A stretch of DNA of 64,000 nucleotides from an uncultured Eubacteriales bacterium (GCA_900544555.1 UQWD01000002.1:1-64000); one strand, 5' to 3'. Positions 53,244 through 62,508 are shown, counted from the stretch's first letter. Translations and numbers: made by a program. Notes: a model not told the origin generated them from the letters alone.

Positions 53244-54200
53244 TCAGCTTATATAGCTTGTTACAAACGCAATGACCTTTTTATTAATGCGGGCGGCAAA
53301 ATTAGAGTCGTTCGTTAATTGCCCCAGATGGACGCCCGTTATGAATGTTGGGGCCGTCTGCTGAACAATCGGCCCGCCGGACTGGCCGCCCGCAGCGTCC
53401 ATATCATGCTCAAACCAATCTGGATAATAGTCAACGGCAACTCCCGCCGAATGCCACAGCGTACCCTCATCTTTATCGCCGGGGAAGCCGTAATGGGTCA
53501 AAACGGAATCGTGTAGTGAATCATCCGTTATATCCGAAAGGCCGAACGAGCCTGCTTGCAAGCAATCAGCTACTTCAATCAAGCCGTATTCGTAATAGAA
53601 TTCGTAATCGGAAACCCATCCGTTAAAAGAGGCGACACTAACAGCCGTGGTGGAGCCGAATTTTGACAAAGTGCCGCCGGGATAAGCCGTAACTGAGGTT
53701 ACCCATCCATGGCTCGGATCGTAAACGATATGGCCGGCCGTTAATATCAGGTTATCCCCCACAAAAGCGCCGGTACCGGCCGAAGTCGTACCGTTTTGAA
53801 ATTCGATCTTCAACTGCACCACGGCGCTGAAGGGGAAAACGTCTACTGAAGGCGCCTGCACGCGGCCGTCGTCTCCGATAATCGCCTTCGTCCCGGGCTT
53901 TTGCGGATCCGCCGACTCTAGCCCATCGGGTATACTCGGGCTTATCATCTTGACGTTTTTTGCCGCGCCGGGATCGGGCTCGGTCACTGTTACTTCCCCG
54001 GTAGCCAAATCCCTTTTTACGTAAGCGTCCTTGCTCGCGCCCTCAAGCAGCTTAACCGTTTCCTGACCCATTGCGGCGCGCGCGTCGAACGGGGCCTCCC
54101 CCAGCGCGCCGGAAGGGTAAATCAATATGGAACTGCATATTACAAGGGCAGCGCAAAGGCATATGCCAACTCCACGCAGTAAGTACTTTCTTCTTTTCAT
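53244..54200 (-). CDS. Secreted glutamyl-endopeptidase-like serine protease, paralogue 2
   Basis: The 318-residue protein has a signal peptide (1-33), the FDARAAMGQETVKLLEGAS segment, a pro-region and an S1B domain from IIGDDGR. His157 (TAGHIVYD) and Ser274 (GGQSGGP) are present, with Glu204 (YEYGLI) at the Asp position. TGVH retains the Glu-specificity His. It is one of the two copies likely to be enzymatically active. GGAGG precedes ATG 54200; the gap to paralogue 3 is 218 nt with no gene. Confidence 0.88.
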   Translation of the reverse strand: MKRRKYLLRGVGICLCAALVICSSILIYPSGALGEAPFDARAAMGQETVKLLEGASKDAYVKRDLATGEVTVTEPDPGAAKNVKMISPSIPDGLESADPQKPGTKAIIGDDGRVQAPSVDVFPFSAVVQLKIEFQNGTTSAGTGAFVGDNLILTAGHIVYDPSHGWVTSVTAYPGGTLSKFGSTTAVSVASFNGWVSDYEFYYEYGLIEVADCLQAGSFGLSDITDDSLHDSVLTHYGFPGDKDEGTLWHSAGVAVDYYPDWFEHDMDAAGGQSGGPIVQQTAPTFITGVHLGQLTNDSNFAARINKKVIAFVTSYIS

Positions 54201-54441
54201 CTCATCATACCTCCGTAAAATTATTGCGACGTATGTAATCGGTGCAAAGAGGCAACTGACGCTGAATAAACGGTTTTATGAATGGCCGCGCCGTTTCATA
54301 TTCGCCCGTAATCCGCGCGAACAGCCCTTAAAGGTTCCCTGCCGGAGCCGGATTAACAATACGGATCCCGCTAACCGTTTTTTCGCGCCAAAACCTCAGC
54401 GCCGAACCCCTGGGAATATTTGATTTCATGTTCGCCTTATC

Positions 54442-55419
54442 TCAAGCCGGCCCGGGATAAGATAAAATTAGGTTCAGCAGCCTTTTTGTTGCGCGGTACG
54501 CGTAATTGGTCGATGGGTCGGGGCTGCTGGAGGCGTATATGCCCACAATGTTGTGAGGATCCATTTGAAGCACGATAGGGCCGCCCGAGTTACCGTAAAC
54601 CCCGTCTGCGTCGTGCTTGAATTGCGCGGGAGTTACCGAGAGGATACTGCCCACACCGTACCACAGCGAGCCCCTGTTTTTATCAAATTCGTATGGGTAG
54701 CCGTAATTTAAAATAACGTGGTCGAGCAAGTTTTCGTCATCCTGCAGCTTAACGCCGAACGCGCCGGTATCAAGGCTGCTGGATAATTCGATCAGCCCGA
54801 AATCATAAAAATCGTCCACATTGCCTATCCAGCCATTCAATGTACGGATGTAACTCGCACTTGTTACCTTGGATGAGCCTGATTCAAAATTTCCGGGATA
54901 CACATACGTATCCAAAGCCCAGCCGCTTGATGGATTGTATATTACGGTTCCCGAGGTTAGTATCGTCGTTGGCGTAACGAATACGCCAGACCCATAGCCC
55001 ATAGTGCCATCCTCATACGAGGCTTCGATATATACCATAGCGCTGAATGGGAAAGCAGCTACGTCGCTTATCTCAAACCGATTGTCGTCGCCAATTATCG
55101 CTTTTGAGCCGGGGCTTAGCGGTTCCGCGATTTTTAGCCCCTCGGGAATGTACGGGGGTATTTCCGTTATGTCCTTAAACGCAGTGGGATTGGGCTCCGA
55201 CACGGTAATCTCCCCCGTTTGCATATTCCTGGAAACATAAGCCTCCTTGCTTGCGCCGTCAAGCATTTTTACGACGTCTTCTCCCATCGCGCCTCGCGCG
55301 TCGAACGGGGGATCGGTATCAAGCGCGTATGACGGGTCCAGCATGATTGAGCTGCAAAATAGCAGCGCGATACATACGCAGCAGCCCGCTAAACGCATTA
55401 TTTTTATTCGGCTTTTCAT
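54442..55419 (-). CDS. Secreted glutamyl-endopeptidase-like protein, His lost, paralogue 1
   Basis: The 325-residue protein is the first copy after the promoter. It has a signal peptide (1-33), the FDARGAMGEDVVKMLDGAS segment, a pro-region and an S1B domain from IIGDDNR. Asp206 (FYDFGLI) and Ser278 (GNSGGP) are present, but the catalytic His is Thr158 (TSGTVIY), so normal serine-protease chemistry is unlikely. The specificity segment VGVH is VGIY here. GGAGG precedes ATG 55419. Confidence 0.87.
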   Translation of the reverse strand: MKSRIKIMRLAGCCVCIALLFCSSIMLDPSYALDTDPPFDARGAMGEDVVKMLDGASKEAYVSRNMQTGEITVSEPNPTAFKDITEIPPYIPEGLKIAEPLSPGSKAIIGDDNRFEISDVAAFPFSAMVYIEASYEDGTMGYGSGVFVTPTTILTSGTVIYNPSSGWALDTYVYPGNFESGSSKVTSASYIRTLNGWIGNVDDFYDFGLIELSSSLDTGAFGVKLQDDENLLDHVILNYGYPYEFDKNRGSLWYGVGSILSVTPAQFKHDADGVYGNSGGPIVLQMDPHNIVGIYASSSPDPSTNYAYRATKRLLNLILSYPGPA

Positions 55420-55639
55420 TTGAATAATACCTCCGCTTCATTGTCGTAATTAAGTTAAAGCCGGGTTTCTCGGCATAGGGCGGCGTACGCCCCGCTCGCT
55501 TTAATAATTTTGCCTAGCCGTTTATAGTCATGGTTAACGGCCGCGCTATATTGAGTGAGGAGAATCGCCGCAAACACAGAAAAGCGGCTTCATCTTTTCT
55601 CGCGCACGAGTCAGCGACTTTTTCATAGCTGAGACGCGA

Positions 55640-55789
55640 TTAGATAAAACCAACGAGAAAGCGCACAGTCCGGCTACGCGCCGGCCTGTGCGCAAAGAAA
55701 GCGAGCTTTAATCGCCCCCTCCAAAACTGGCGGACGCAAAACGGCTTTGCTCGTTTGATACGACGTTTTTTCATAACCGCCGAAAGCAT
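55640..55789 (-). CDS. Possible 49-residue basic leader peptide of the protease array
   Basis: From ATG 55789 a 49-codon frame runs to TAA at 55642-55640. TTGGAGGTG lies 5 nt upstream, a stronger site than most genes here have, and the ATG is the first start after the promoter at 55820-55848. The product is very basic (about 9 Arg and 5 Lys: MLSAVMKKRRIKRAKPF, then further Arg-rich sequence), with no signal peptide. A hairpin with a T-rich tail overlaps its last third, as in transcription-attenuation leaders. No homologue is recognised. Confidence 0.45.
   Translation of the reverse strand: MLSAVMKKRRIKRAKPFCVRQFWRGRLKLAFFAHRPARSRTVRFLVGFI
55661..55693 (-). terminator. Attenuator-like hairpin inside the leader
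   Basis: GCGCACAG..CTGTGCGC (8 bp) encloses CCGGC..GCCGG (5 bp) with loop TACGC. On the minus strand it is followed by TTTCTCGTTGGTTTT. It overlaps the end of the small basic ORF and lies upstream of the four proteases. Confidence 0.5.
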
Positions 55790-55819
55790 CGTTGCACCTC
55801 CAATTCTATTTATTATACA

Positions 55820-55848
55820 ATTTTATACAATTATTGCCATATAGTCAA
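55820..55848 (-). promoter_or_regulatory. Promoter of the protease array
   Basis: On the minus strand TTGACT (55848-55843), a 17-nt spacer and TAAAAT (55825-55820). The predicted start near 55813 leaves about 24 nt before the small leader ORF. The surrounding DNA is strongly AT-rich compared with the genes. Confidence 0.7.
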
Positions 55849-55940
55849 TAGTCATATATGCTTTTAAATTTTCTTAAAAGATCTAATTTTCGTCACGCTA
55901 TAAAAGATGAACTTTTTTTGAACTTTTACATCTCAAAAGA

Positions 55941-55975
55941 AAAAACGTAATCCCGCCATAACTTGGCGGGATTAC
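55941..55975 (-). terminator. Terminator of the M32 carboxypeptidase gene
   Basis: GTAATCCCGCC and GGCGGGATTAC form an 11-bp stem around a 7-nt loop. On the minus strand it is followed by GTTTTTTC, 37 nt after the carboxypeptidase stop. Confidence 0.9.
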
Positions 55976-56011
55976 AGGCTTATTGAAATTTGCGCGTCGA
56001 GAGCTTAATTG

Positions 56012-57517
56012 TTAGTTCAGCCCGTATATGGCTGAAAACTTGTTTACTAGGTATTCGGTATAATAGGATGGATCAAACGGTTTGCCGCAGCATTTCTCAA
56101 TAGCCTCCGCAGGCGTAATGGCCGTGCCGTGCCGGTATATTCGTTCGGTAAACCACTCAACGATAGGGGCAAGCTCGCCCTTGTATACGCAATCCCACAC
56201 ATCTACATCCTTCTTAAGGGAATCAAGCATCTGCGCGGCGTATGCGCTGCCTATTGAATAGGAGGGGAAGTACCCGACCAGGCCGCCGCTCCAATGCGAA
56301 TCCTGAAGCACGCCCCGGGCGTCGTCGGGAACCTTAACGCCAAGATATTCCTCGTAAAGCCTGTTCCAGGCTTCCGGCAGATCCTTTACTGCCAGCTCGC
56401 CGCTCATAAGCTGCTTTTCAAGCTCATAGCGTATAAGAACATGAAGCGAGTATGTCAGTTCGTCCGCCTCCGTACGTATTAGGGACGGCACGCTCTTGTT
56501 CACCGCAAGATAAAAATCATGCGCGGTAACGTTGTTGAGCTGCTCAGGGAACAGTTCCTTTAATTTGGGAAAGATGTACTCCACAAACTCAAGCGAGCGC
56601 CCGATGATATTCTCATAAAAACGGGATTGGGATTCATGAACGCCCATTGAAGTGCCGTTGGCGAGTACGGAACCTATCAGATCGTCGCCCGTATGCAATT
56701 CATACAGGGCATGCCCTCCCTCATGAATCACGCTGTACATGTTGCTGCCCAGCATGTTTGTATTATAATGGGTGGTGATACGCACGTCATGCTTGCTGAA
56801 GTGCGTGGTAAACGGATGCTCGGTTTCGCCGATAGCGCAGAAATCCGGGTTTATCGTCAACACCTTCATTAAGTAAGCGGAAAGCTCGCGCTGCTTATCA
56901 AGGGGATAATCCTTGTTTAAGAACGAATCGTCAATCGGCCTGCCTTCCGCGGCGATACGGTGAATAAGCGGCACAAGCACGGCCTTTATGGTGTTGAAAT
57001 AGCTGTCCGCGATATCCTGGGTAAGCCCCTTTTCAAACTCGTTAAGCCATACATCGTATGGGGCCTTGTCGGGGTTATAGTAGCCTGCGAATCTTTTGAG
57101 GGTTTCAAACACCCTTTCAAGACAGGGCAAGAACATTGCGAAATCGTTGCTTGCCTTGGCCTTATGCCACACGTGCTGCGCTTCATTCAACAGCATGGTA
57201 TAGGCTACATATTCCTCCATGGGGATCAGCCTCATTTTGCGGAGCTGCTCGTCAAGCTCCTCCGCTTCGCGGAGGGTGATGAAATCAAGCTCTTTTTTAC
57301 GCTCCAACAGCTGTGCAATCATGGTTTCCAGCTCGGGACTGGAAACCAGTTTATAGATCTCCTCTGAAAGCGCGCCGAGCGTAAATCCAGCCTGTTCGGA
57401 CGAGCCGGGCGGAGCCGTTGTAACGGAATCGTAATAAATGAGGCCCGTGGCGTGCTCATACGCGTGCATTTTTGCCTGATACTCTCTGAAACGCTTCTTT
57501 AACTCATTAAGCTCCAT
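56012..57517 (-). CDS. M32-family carboxypeptidase
   Basis: A 501-residue zinc carboxypeptidase (Taq/YpwA type) that removes C-terminal residues from peptides in the cytoplasm. Normal family length. The metal site is HEGGHALYELH (H-E-x-x-H) near residue 256. Other family blocks are present: HPFTTHFSKHDVRITTHY, GVHESQSRFYEN and RTEADELTYSLHVLIRYELE. AGGAAG precedes ATG 57517. It may process peptides generated by the neighbouring secreted proteases, but co-regulation is not implied because it has its own terminator. Confidence 0.95.
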   Translation of the reverse strand: MELNELKKRFREYQAKMHAYEHATGLIYYDSVTTAPPGSSEQAGFTLGALSEEIYKLVSSPELETMIAQLLERKKELDFITLREAEELDEQLRKMRLIPMEEYVAYTMLLNEAQHVWHKAKASNDFAMFLPCLERVFETLKRFAGYYNPDKAPYDVWLNEFEKGLTQDIADSYFNTIKAVLVPLIHRIAAEGRPIDDSFLNKDYPLDKQRELSAYLMKVLTINPDFCAIGETEHPFTTHFSKHDVRITTHYNTNMLGSNMYSVIHEGGHALYELHTGDDLIGSVLANGTSMGVHESQSRFYENIIGRSLEFVEYIFPKLKELFPEQLNNVTAHDFYLAVNKSVPSLIRTEADELTYSLHVLIRYELEKQLMSGELAVKDLPEAWNRLYEEYLGVKVPDDARGVLQDSHWSGGLVGYFPSYSIGSAYAAQMLDSLKKDVDVWDCVYKGELAPIVEWFTERIYRHGTAITPAEAIEKCCGKPFDPSYYTEYLVNKFSAIYGLN

Positions 57518-57597
57518 CTTTTATAAACTTCCTTTCTTTTTTTCGGTAAACAGTCAAGGGGCGGCGGTTCAATATAACGGCGCCGGCCCCAAAAGCT

Positions 57598-58143
57598 CTA
57601 TTCGCCATCCCCGCCTTCATCCTTTTTTTCCTCTTCATCGAATTCGAAAGCGGCTGAAATATCGGGTTTGCGGCTGAGAGAGGATTTAAATTTTTCCTTA
57701 TCGGTCATACGGTTTGTGAAAATCATCATGAATACAAGTATTGCGATGCCGATGAGCCAGATGATTGTTTCCCATATGCCAAGCCTGACGGATACGAGGT
57801 CAAGTACGCCCATGATGAGCAGCAGCAAGCCAACAGCCCCCATGCAGACGCGAATGGTCTTTTTAAACACCTTCTCCTTGCCCTCTTTAATGTTTTCGTT
57901 CTTATACATAGATCCCCTGCCCGTTATGGCGCTCACAAGCATATATATGCCCGCGCCCACATACAGGATGGAGAGCAGGGAGAAGCCCGAGCCGGACGTT
58001 TGCTGAGGGCTGGGGGACTGTTCCGCGCCGGGCGTGCTTTGCGCCGTTGGAGAAGACGCTGGCTCGGCCAATACGGGCGCGGCAAAGAGCATGAGCAGCA
58101 GGCATAGCGCGGCTAAGGCGGTAATCAGGCGAAGTTTCTTCAT
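57598..58143 (-). CDS. Secreted/membrane protein with Ser/Pro linker and three TM segments
   Basis: A 181-residue product with a signal peptide (1-26, cut near VLAEP), a Ser/Thr/Pro/Gln-rich segment (27-52), a TM helix (about 55-75), a basic stretch (YKNENIKEGKEKVFKKT), two TM helices (about 97-145) and an acidic C-terminal tail (FDEEEKKDEGGDGE). No recognised family. AAGGAG precedes ATG 58143. It sits 80 nt upstream of the M32 gene in the same direction and could share a transcript with it. Confidence 0.7.
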   Translation of the reverse strand: MKKLRLITALAALCLLLMLFAAPVLAEPASSPTAQSTPGAEQSPSPQQTSGSGFSLLSILYVGAGIYMLVSAITGRGSMYKNENIKEGKEKVFKKTIRVCMGAVGLLLLIMGVLDLVSVRLGIWETIIWLIGIAILVFMMIFTNRMTDKEKFKSSLSRKPDISAAFEFDEEEKKDEGGDGE

Positions 58144-58311
58144 TTGTTAATCTCCTTTTTCTCAATTATACGCCGATACGGCGGGCGGACGAAATGCGCA
58201 AACGCGCATATCACAATGGATGTAAGCCTTATCAGGTCTTTGACGGTTGTGTGGTGGGTTGAATAAAATTATATTCAAGCCTGTTTAGCGGTTGATTGCA
58301 GGCGGCGCTGA

Positions 58312-59694
58312 CTATAACCGCCTGAGCTTTGCGCCGCCCTTCCCGTCTTCAACGGCGAAGCCCATCCCTTTTAGCTCATCGCGAATAGCGTCCGCGCGCG
58401 CCCAATCCCGCGCCGCGCGCGCAGCGGCGCGCTCGGCCAGTAGTTTTTTCGCGTCATCTGGGAACGCCTCCTCCCGCTTATGCTCCAGCAGCCCCAGTAC
58501 GCTGGCCATCTCGTCAAACAAGCCCGCCGCTTCCGACAGGGCGGAAGGGCTTTGCGGATGCTCCACAAACGAGTTGGCCGCGCGCGCGAAATCAAACAAA
58601 ACGCCAAGCGCGTCCGCGGTGTTGAGGTCGTCGTCCATCGCCGCGCGGAACCTTTGCCTGTACCCTGCTAAATCCAGTGGAAGCTCCCCTTCCTTCTCGC
58701 CGGAGCAAGGCGCGTTCTCCAACCGTTCCCGAGCTGTGCGGATGCGTTTGAGCGCGGCATCCGCCTGCCCGAGCAGCTCGCCGGAAAAGTTTATGGGGTT
58801 GCGGTAGTGCGCGCTGAGCATAAACAATCGAACGGCCTCTAAATCAAATTTTTCGCCCAGCTCGCGTATGGTGAAAACATTACCCAGGCTCTTGGACATC
58901 TTCTCGTTATTGATGTTCAAATAACCGTTATGCATCCAATACCTTGCGAACGCAATGCCCGTGGCGGCCTCGCTTTGGGCTATTTCGTTCTCGTGGTGAG
59001 GGAATATCAAATCCCGTCCGCCGGCATGTATATCAAAGCTTTCGCCCAAAAGGCCCATGCTCATGGCGGAGCATTCAATATGCCAGCCCGGCCTCCCCTT
59101 TCCCCACGGCGCATCCCAGGCAGGCTCACCGGGTTTTGCGCCCTTCCAAAGCGCGAAGTCGAGAGGATCCCTCTTTTGTTCAAGCGGGTCGATACGCGCC
59201 CCGCTTTCAAGCGCCTCAATGGATTGCCCGGACAGCTTGCCGTACGCGGGGTAGCTCCGTACGCTGAAGTAGGCGTCCCCGTTATCAACGGCGTATGCAT
59301 ATCCTTTATCGATTAATTTATGTATCAGCTTGATAATCTCTCCGATATGCTCAGTCGCCCGCGGATTTATCGTTGCGCGCTTTACGCCGAGAGCATCCGC
59401 GTCCACATAGTATTCCTGAATATACCTATCAGCTATTTCGGGAACCGTCAGCCCCTCCTCGTTCGCCTTTTTTATGAGTTTATCGTCTATATCCGTAAAA
59501 TTCTGTACAAATGTTACCTTGTAGCCGATGTATTCAAGGTAACGGCGGAGCGTATCAAAAACGATAAGCGGCCTTGCGTTGCCGATATGGAAATAGTTAT
59601 ATACGGTTGGACCGCAAACGTAAACGCTCGCCTCTCCAGGGATAAGCGGAATAAATTCCTCCTTGGACCTCGTCATCGTATTATAGATCTGCAT
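58312..59694 (-). CDS. cysS: Cysteinyl-tRNA synthetase
   Basis: CysRS charges tRNA-Cys. The 460-residue class I synthetase has the HIGH motif in YNYFHIGNARP, the zinc-site residues around VYVCGPTVYN and GWHIECSAMS, the EKMSKSLGN loop near residue 265 and the short helical C-terminal domain. GGAAAGGA precedes ATG 59694. No T-box leader was found upstream. It appears monocistronic. Confidence 0.96.
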   Translation of the reverse strand: MQIYNTMTRSKEEFIPLIPGEASVYVCGPTVYNYFHIGNARPLIVFDTLRRYLEYIGYKVTFVQNFTDIDDKLIKKANEEGLTVPEIADRYIQEYYVDADALGVKRATINPRATEHIGEIIKLIHKLIDKGYAYAVDNGDAYFSVRSYPAYGKLSGQSIEALESGARIDPLEQKRDPLDFALWKGAKPGEPAWDAPWGKGRPGWHIECSAMSMGLLGESFDIHAGGRDLIFPHHENEIAQSEAATGIAFARYWMHNGYLNINNEKMSKSLGNVFTIRELGEKFDLEAVRLFMLSAHYRNPINFSGELLGQADAALKRIRTARERLENAPCSGEKEGELPLDLAGYRQRFRAAMDDDLNTADALGVLFDFARAANSFVEHPQSPSALSEAAGLFDEMASVLGLLEHKREEAFPDDAKKLLAERAAARAARDWARADAIRDELKGMGFAVEDGKGGAKLRRL

Positions 59695-59872
59695 GAAATT
59701 CCTTTCCGGCGTTCCGCCCGGCCGGGCGGCGGAAACCCGTTGATTTACCGGCGCTATCCCTGCTGCGCCCCGGCTGAAGAACGCGCGAGAAGCACGCCTT
59801 ATTAGTTTATGCTCGTTGTATAGAACAATCGCCCGTACCGCTTCGCCTGAAAGGGAAAGCGATAAACGGCCG
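59695..59872. other. Short intergenic region upstream of cysS
   Basis: A GC-rich hairpin (CCGCCCGGCCGGGCGG, near 59715) lies in the cysS leader, just upstream of its ribosome binding site. No gene seen. Confidence 0.35.
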
Positions 59873-60115
59873 ACGCTTTACCGCGTCGGGCGCCATACAT
59901 ACCAGATTATGATAGCATAAGCCTTAGCGGCGCCGCAATACGCACGGGGCGCGAATCGTGTAAAAACAGGGCGTTACATACCCTTCTACGCATAATTCAA
60001 GCGTGAAAATCTTCTTTGAGGCCTCAACTCCTGAGTATCTGAAACGCCGGGGCTCATTATGCCTGTGATATGCCCCTTGCCTTTGGTGAAGCGGAGGATG
60101 AAACCGTATAGATGC
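59873..60115 (+). repeat. Direct repeat copy A (243 bp)
   Basis: Nearly identical to 62638-62878 in the same orientation, from ACGCTTTACCGCGTCGGGCG to CCGTATAGATGC, with scattered substitutions and small indels. The conserved stretch CTTCTTTGAGGCCTCAACTC lies in the middle. The two copies bracket the DNRLRE gene. An apparent minus-strand frame shared by both copies is not supported as a gene. Confidence 0.93.
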
Positions 60116-60155
60116 ATAAGAATAGCCATAAATAAAAATATTTACCATTTTCGAC

Positions 60156-60183
60156 TTGACAATACAATAAATTAGTGTATCAT
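60156..60183 (+). promoter_or_regulatory. Promoter of the DNRLRE gene
   Basis: TTGACA at 60156-60161, a 16-nt spacer and TATCAT at 60178-60183. The start codon is about 200 nt further on, leaving a long leader that contains an isolated AAAGGAG near 60239 with no usable start after it. Confidence 0.65.
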
Positions 60184-60388
60184 AAACAACAAGTTAAACA
60201 TATTGATAACCCTTGAACTTTACAAAAGCACAATAAAGAAAGGAGATAAGTAAACGGATAAACGCTTTTCATAAGCCGCTTTCCAAAACAATAACGGGTT
60301 ATGCGGCAACAACAATACTTTCTCTGCGAACAAATAAAACACATGCCAACATTAAACATCTATTTATGATACAACTGGAGGATAGAAT

Positions 60389-62281
60389 ATGCGTAAAATA
60401 TATAAAATGACTTTATTACTCTTAGTTATAATATTTCTGGTATCCGCGCTGATGCCGTTAGGCAATAGCGGTAACGCCGCGGCTGTGGAAGATAGCGATA
60501 CCTCAGCGCAACGGGTGACCGAGCTTACTGAACTAAGGAGTGAGACGAGCAAAACCTATCTGCTTGCGGATCAGACATATGAAACCGTTGTGTCCGCGGA
60601 GAAAATTCATTACCAGGATTCTAATGGGCTGTATAAGGAGATCAAGAACAGCGTATCGGAAGATGCTAAAGCGATAAAAAACTCAAATTACCAGTATAAG
60701 AATACGGATAACGCTTATACGGCCCGCTTTGGCGATATGGCTGAAGAGCTGCCCGTACTGATGGAGTACGGCGGCGGGTCGATAGGGTTCAAACCGATTG
60801 GCGGCGGACCCGCTTCCGCGCAAAAAGGCCGGGCGGCAGAGGCGCTTAAAAACATAGTTCCGGAAGAGAACGCGGTGTCATACTATGATGTTTATCCCGG
60901 GGTGGATATTATTTATGAAACCACGACAGATGGCGTAAAAGAGTTTATTATACTGAATGACCAGGGCGCTTCAAATACCTATGAGTTTGAGCTAACTATG
61001 AACGGTTTACATATTCATGAGGAGGAAGGCGTGATTCAATTCCTTGATGAAACGGGAGAAAGCGTGATGGAAGTATCGGGATTAATGGCCTTTGACGCTA
61101 ATGGGGATGCTACGGATAAGGTAACCTGCCAAGTTATAGAGAATAAGGGCGGCACGCGGCTGAGGGTAACTCTGGATGAAGAGTACCTCGCGGATGAGGG
61201 CCGGGCATATCCGGTGGTAATCGACCCCTCCGTGATGATAACCGGCAGCAACAGCACGTTTGATACGTTTGTGAGTAAAAGCAAGCCGAACACGAACTAT
61301 TACATGAACAATTATCTGCGTGTGGGCTATGATTCCACCTATGGTATTCAGCGGACGCTGATAAAGTTCAATCTGCCGTCAACTATTCCCGCCAACAATG
61401 TAACGAGCGCCAAGCTGCGGATAAAGAAATACAGCGGTAACAATATCGCCATCAGCGCGCTGCGGGTAACCATGGGATGGACGCCCAAAACAACGACGTG
61501 GTACAAAATGCCGACATACTCCACTGCGGTGCTTGGATATATGAATATTGACGGCTCCAATACGTCATGGTATCGCATAATGGTGACGGATCAGGTGAAA
61601 AACTGGTTGAAGGGGACGCAGAGCAATTATGGTTTCCTTTTAAAGAGGACGAATGAAACAAACAATGCGACGGTTTTCTATTCATCGGATGCGCCTTCCC
61701 CGAACAAACCGGAACTTGTAATAAATTATACAGAGAATTATGGCTGGAGAGCTTATGAAGATAATAAAGATTCAGGACAGAATTGCATGGGCTATGCGCT
61801 GAAACAGCCTAAATCAGTAGAATACCATCATGTTGGACTTACACTTGATGATGCGAAGGATAAAACCGCGAATCAGTTTATGGATAATTTTTTAACAAGG
61901 TGTATTGCCTATATGCAAAAAAAGGGCATTAAGTTCAGAAGGCTCAGCGCTTATAATTCGCCCATTAATGAGAATGAGTATAGGGTTGTCGCTCGCGTTG
62001 GATTTACCGACAGGTGGCAAGGTAAAGGCGGAAAAATTCCGCCTAACGGTACAATTAACACTACCGGTTACATAGATGGAGTAGAAGACCCAGTAAATGG
62101 CATATTTGAAGAAAATCCCGGATTTCACTGGTGGTACGAAACCAAAACCGGGGTGTGGGCTGAGAAAAATGGCTCTAATAATTCACGGTTGATTCCCAAT
62201 GTTAGAAACCCTGCCAACGGTAATTGGTCTTGCATAGGAAATAACCTTAGTTATTTGGTATATTTCGCTATAGCAAAATAG
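60389..62281 (+). CDS. Secreted DNRLRE-domain protein with papain-like C-terminal region
   Basis: A 630-residue secreted protein. It has a signal peptide (about 1-32), an N-terminal beta-rich region (40-280: YYDVYPGVDIIYE, YPVVIDPSV) and a DNRLRE domain (about 287-448) with FDTFV, LIKFNLPS and VTDQVKNWLKG, typical of surface adhesion/carbohydrate-associated proteins. The last 180 residues carry Cys466 in NCMGYAL and His580 in FHWWYETKTGVWAEKNG, an order and spacing that resembles papain-like (NlpC-type) Cys/His domains; this is inference. GGAGG precedes ATG 60389. It is more AT-rich than its neighbours and bracketed by 240-bp direct repeats, suggesting transfer or duplication. Confidence 0.82.
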   Translation: MRKIYKMTLLLLVIIFLVSALMPLGNSGNAAAVEDSDTSAQRVTELTELRSETSKTYLLADQTYETVVSAEKIHYQDSNGLYKEIKNSVSEDAKAIKNSNYQYKNTDNAYTARFGDMAEELPVLMEYGGGSIGFKPIGGGPASAQKGRAAEALKNIVPEENAVSYYDVYPGVDIIYETTTDGVKEFIILNDQGASNTYEFELTMNGLHIHEEEGVIQFLDETGESVMEVSGLMAFDANGDATDKVTCQVIENKGGTRLRVTLDEEYLADEGRAYPVVIDPSVMITGSNSTFDTFVSKSKPNTNYYMNNYLRVGYDSTYGIQRTLIKFNLPSTIPANNVTSAKLRIKKYSGNNIAISALRVTMGWTPKTTTWYKMPTYSTAVLGYMNIDGSNTSWYRIMVTDQVKNWLKGTQSNYGFLLKRTNETNNATVFYSSDAPSPNKPELVINYTENYGWRAYEDNKDSGQNCMGYALKQPKSVEYHHVGLTLDDAKDKTANQFMDNFLTRCIAYMQKKGIKFRRLSAYNSPINENEYRVVARVGFTDRWQGKGGKIPPNGTINTTGYIDGVEDPVNGIFEENPGFHWWYETKTGVWAEKNGSNNSRLIPNVRNPANGNWSCIGNNLSYLVYFAIAK

Positions 62282-62479
62282 CGTGCCGGGGAGGTTTTAA
62301 CAATAACTCAATGGTTGAATTATGTCTTTGCGGGGCACTACATGAGATGAATGCGTGCTAGCTTTAGGCGAATATGCGGTATTTTAAAGCAAACAGGCGT
62401 TGATTACGCCAAAGCTGAGTTTAGATGCATTAAGATGAATCCAAGTATGTAACGGATGATGTGAAAGATGAAAGCGCTT

Positions 62480-62508
62480 GCTATTCCGGCTTTAAATACC
62501 GGAATAGC
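62480..62508. repeat. Inverted repeat, 10-bp stem
   Basis: GCTATTCCGG, a 9-nt spacer, CCGGAATAGC, about 200 nt after the DNRLRE stop. There is no T-run next to it. Confidence 0.7.

Noticed and set aside
59695..59872. Possible T-box or other leader upstream of cysS
   Set aside because: No T-box consensus sequence and no specifier/antiterminator arrangement found; only a GC-rich hairpin.
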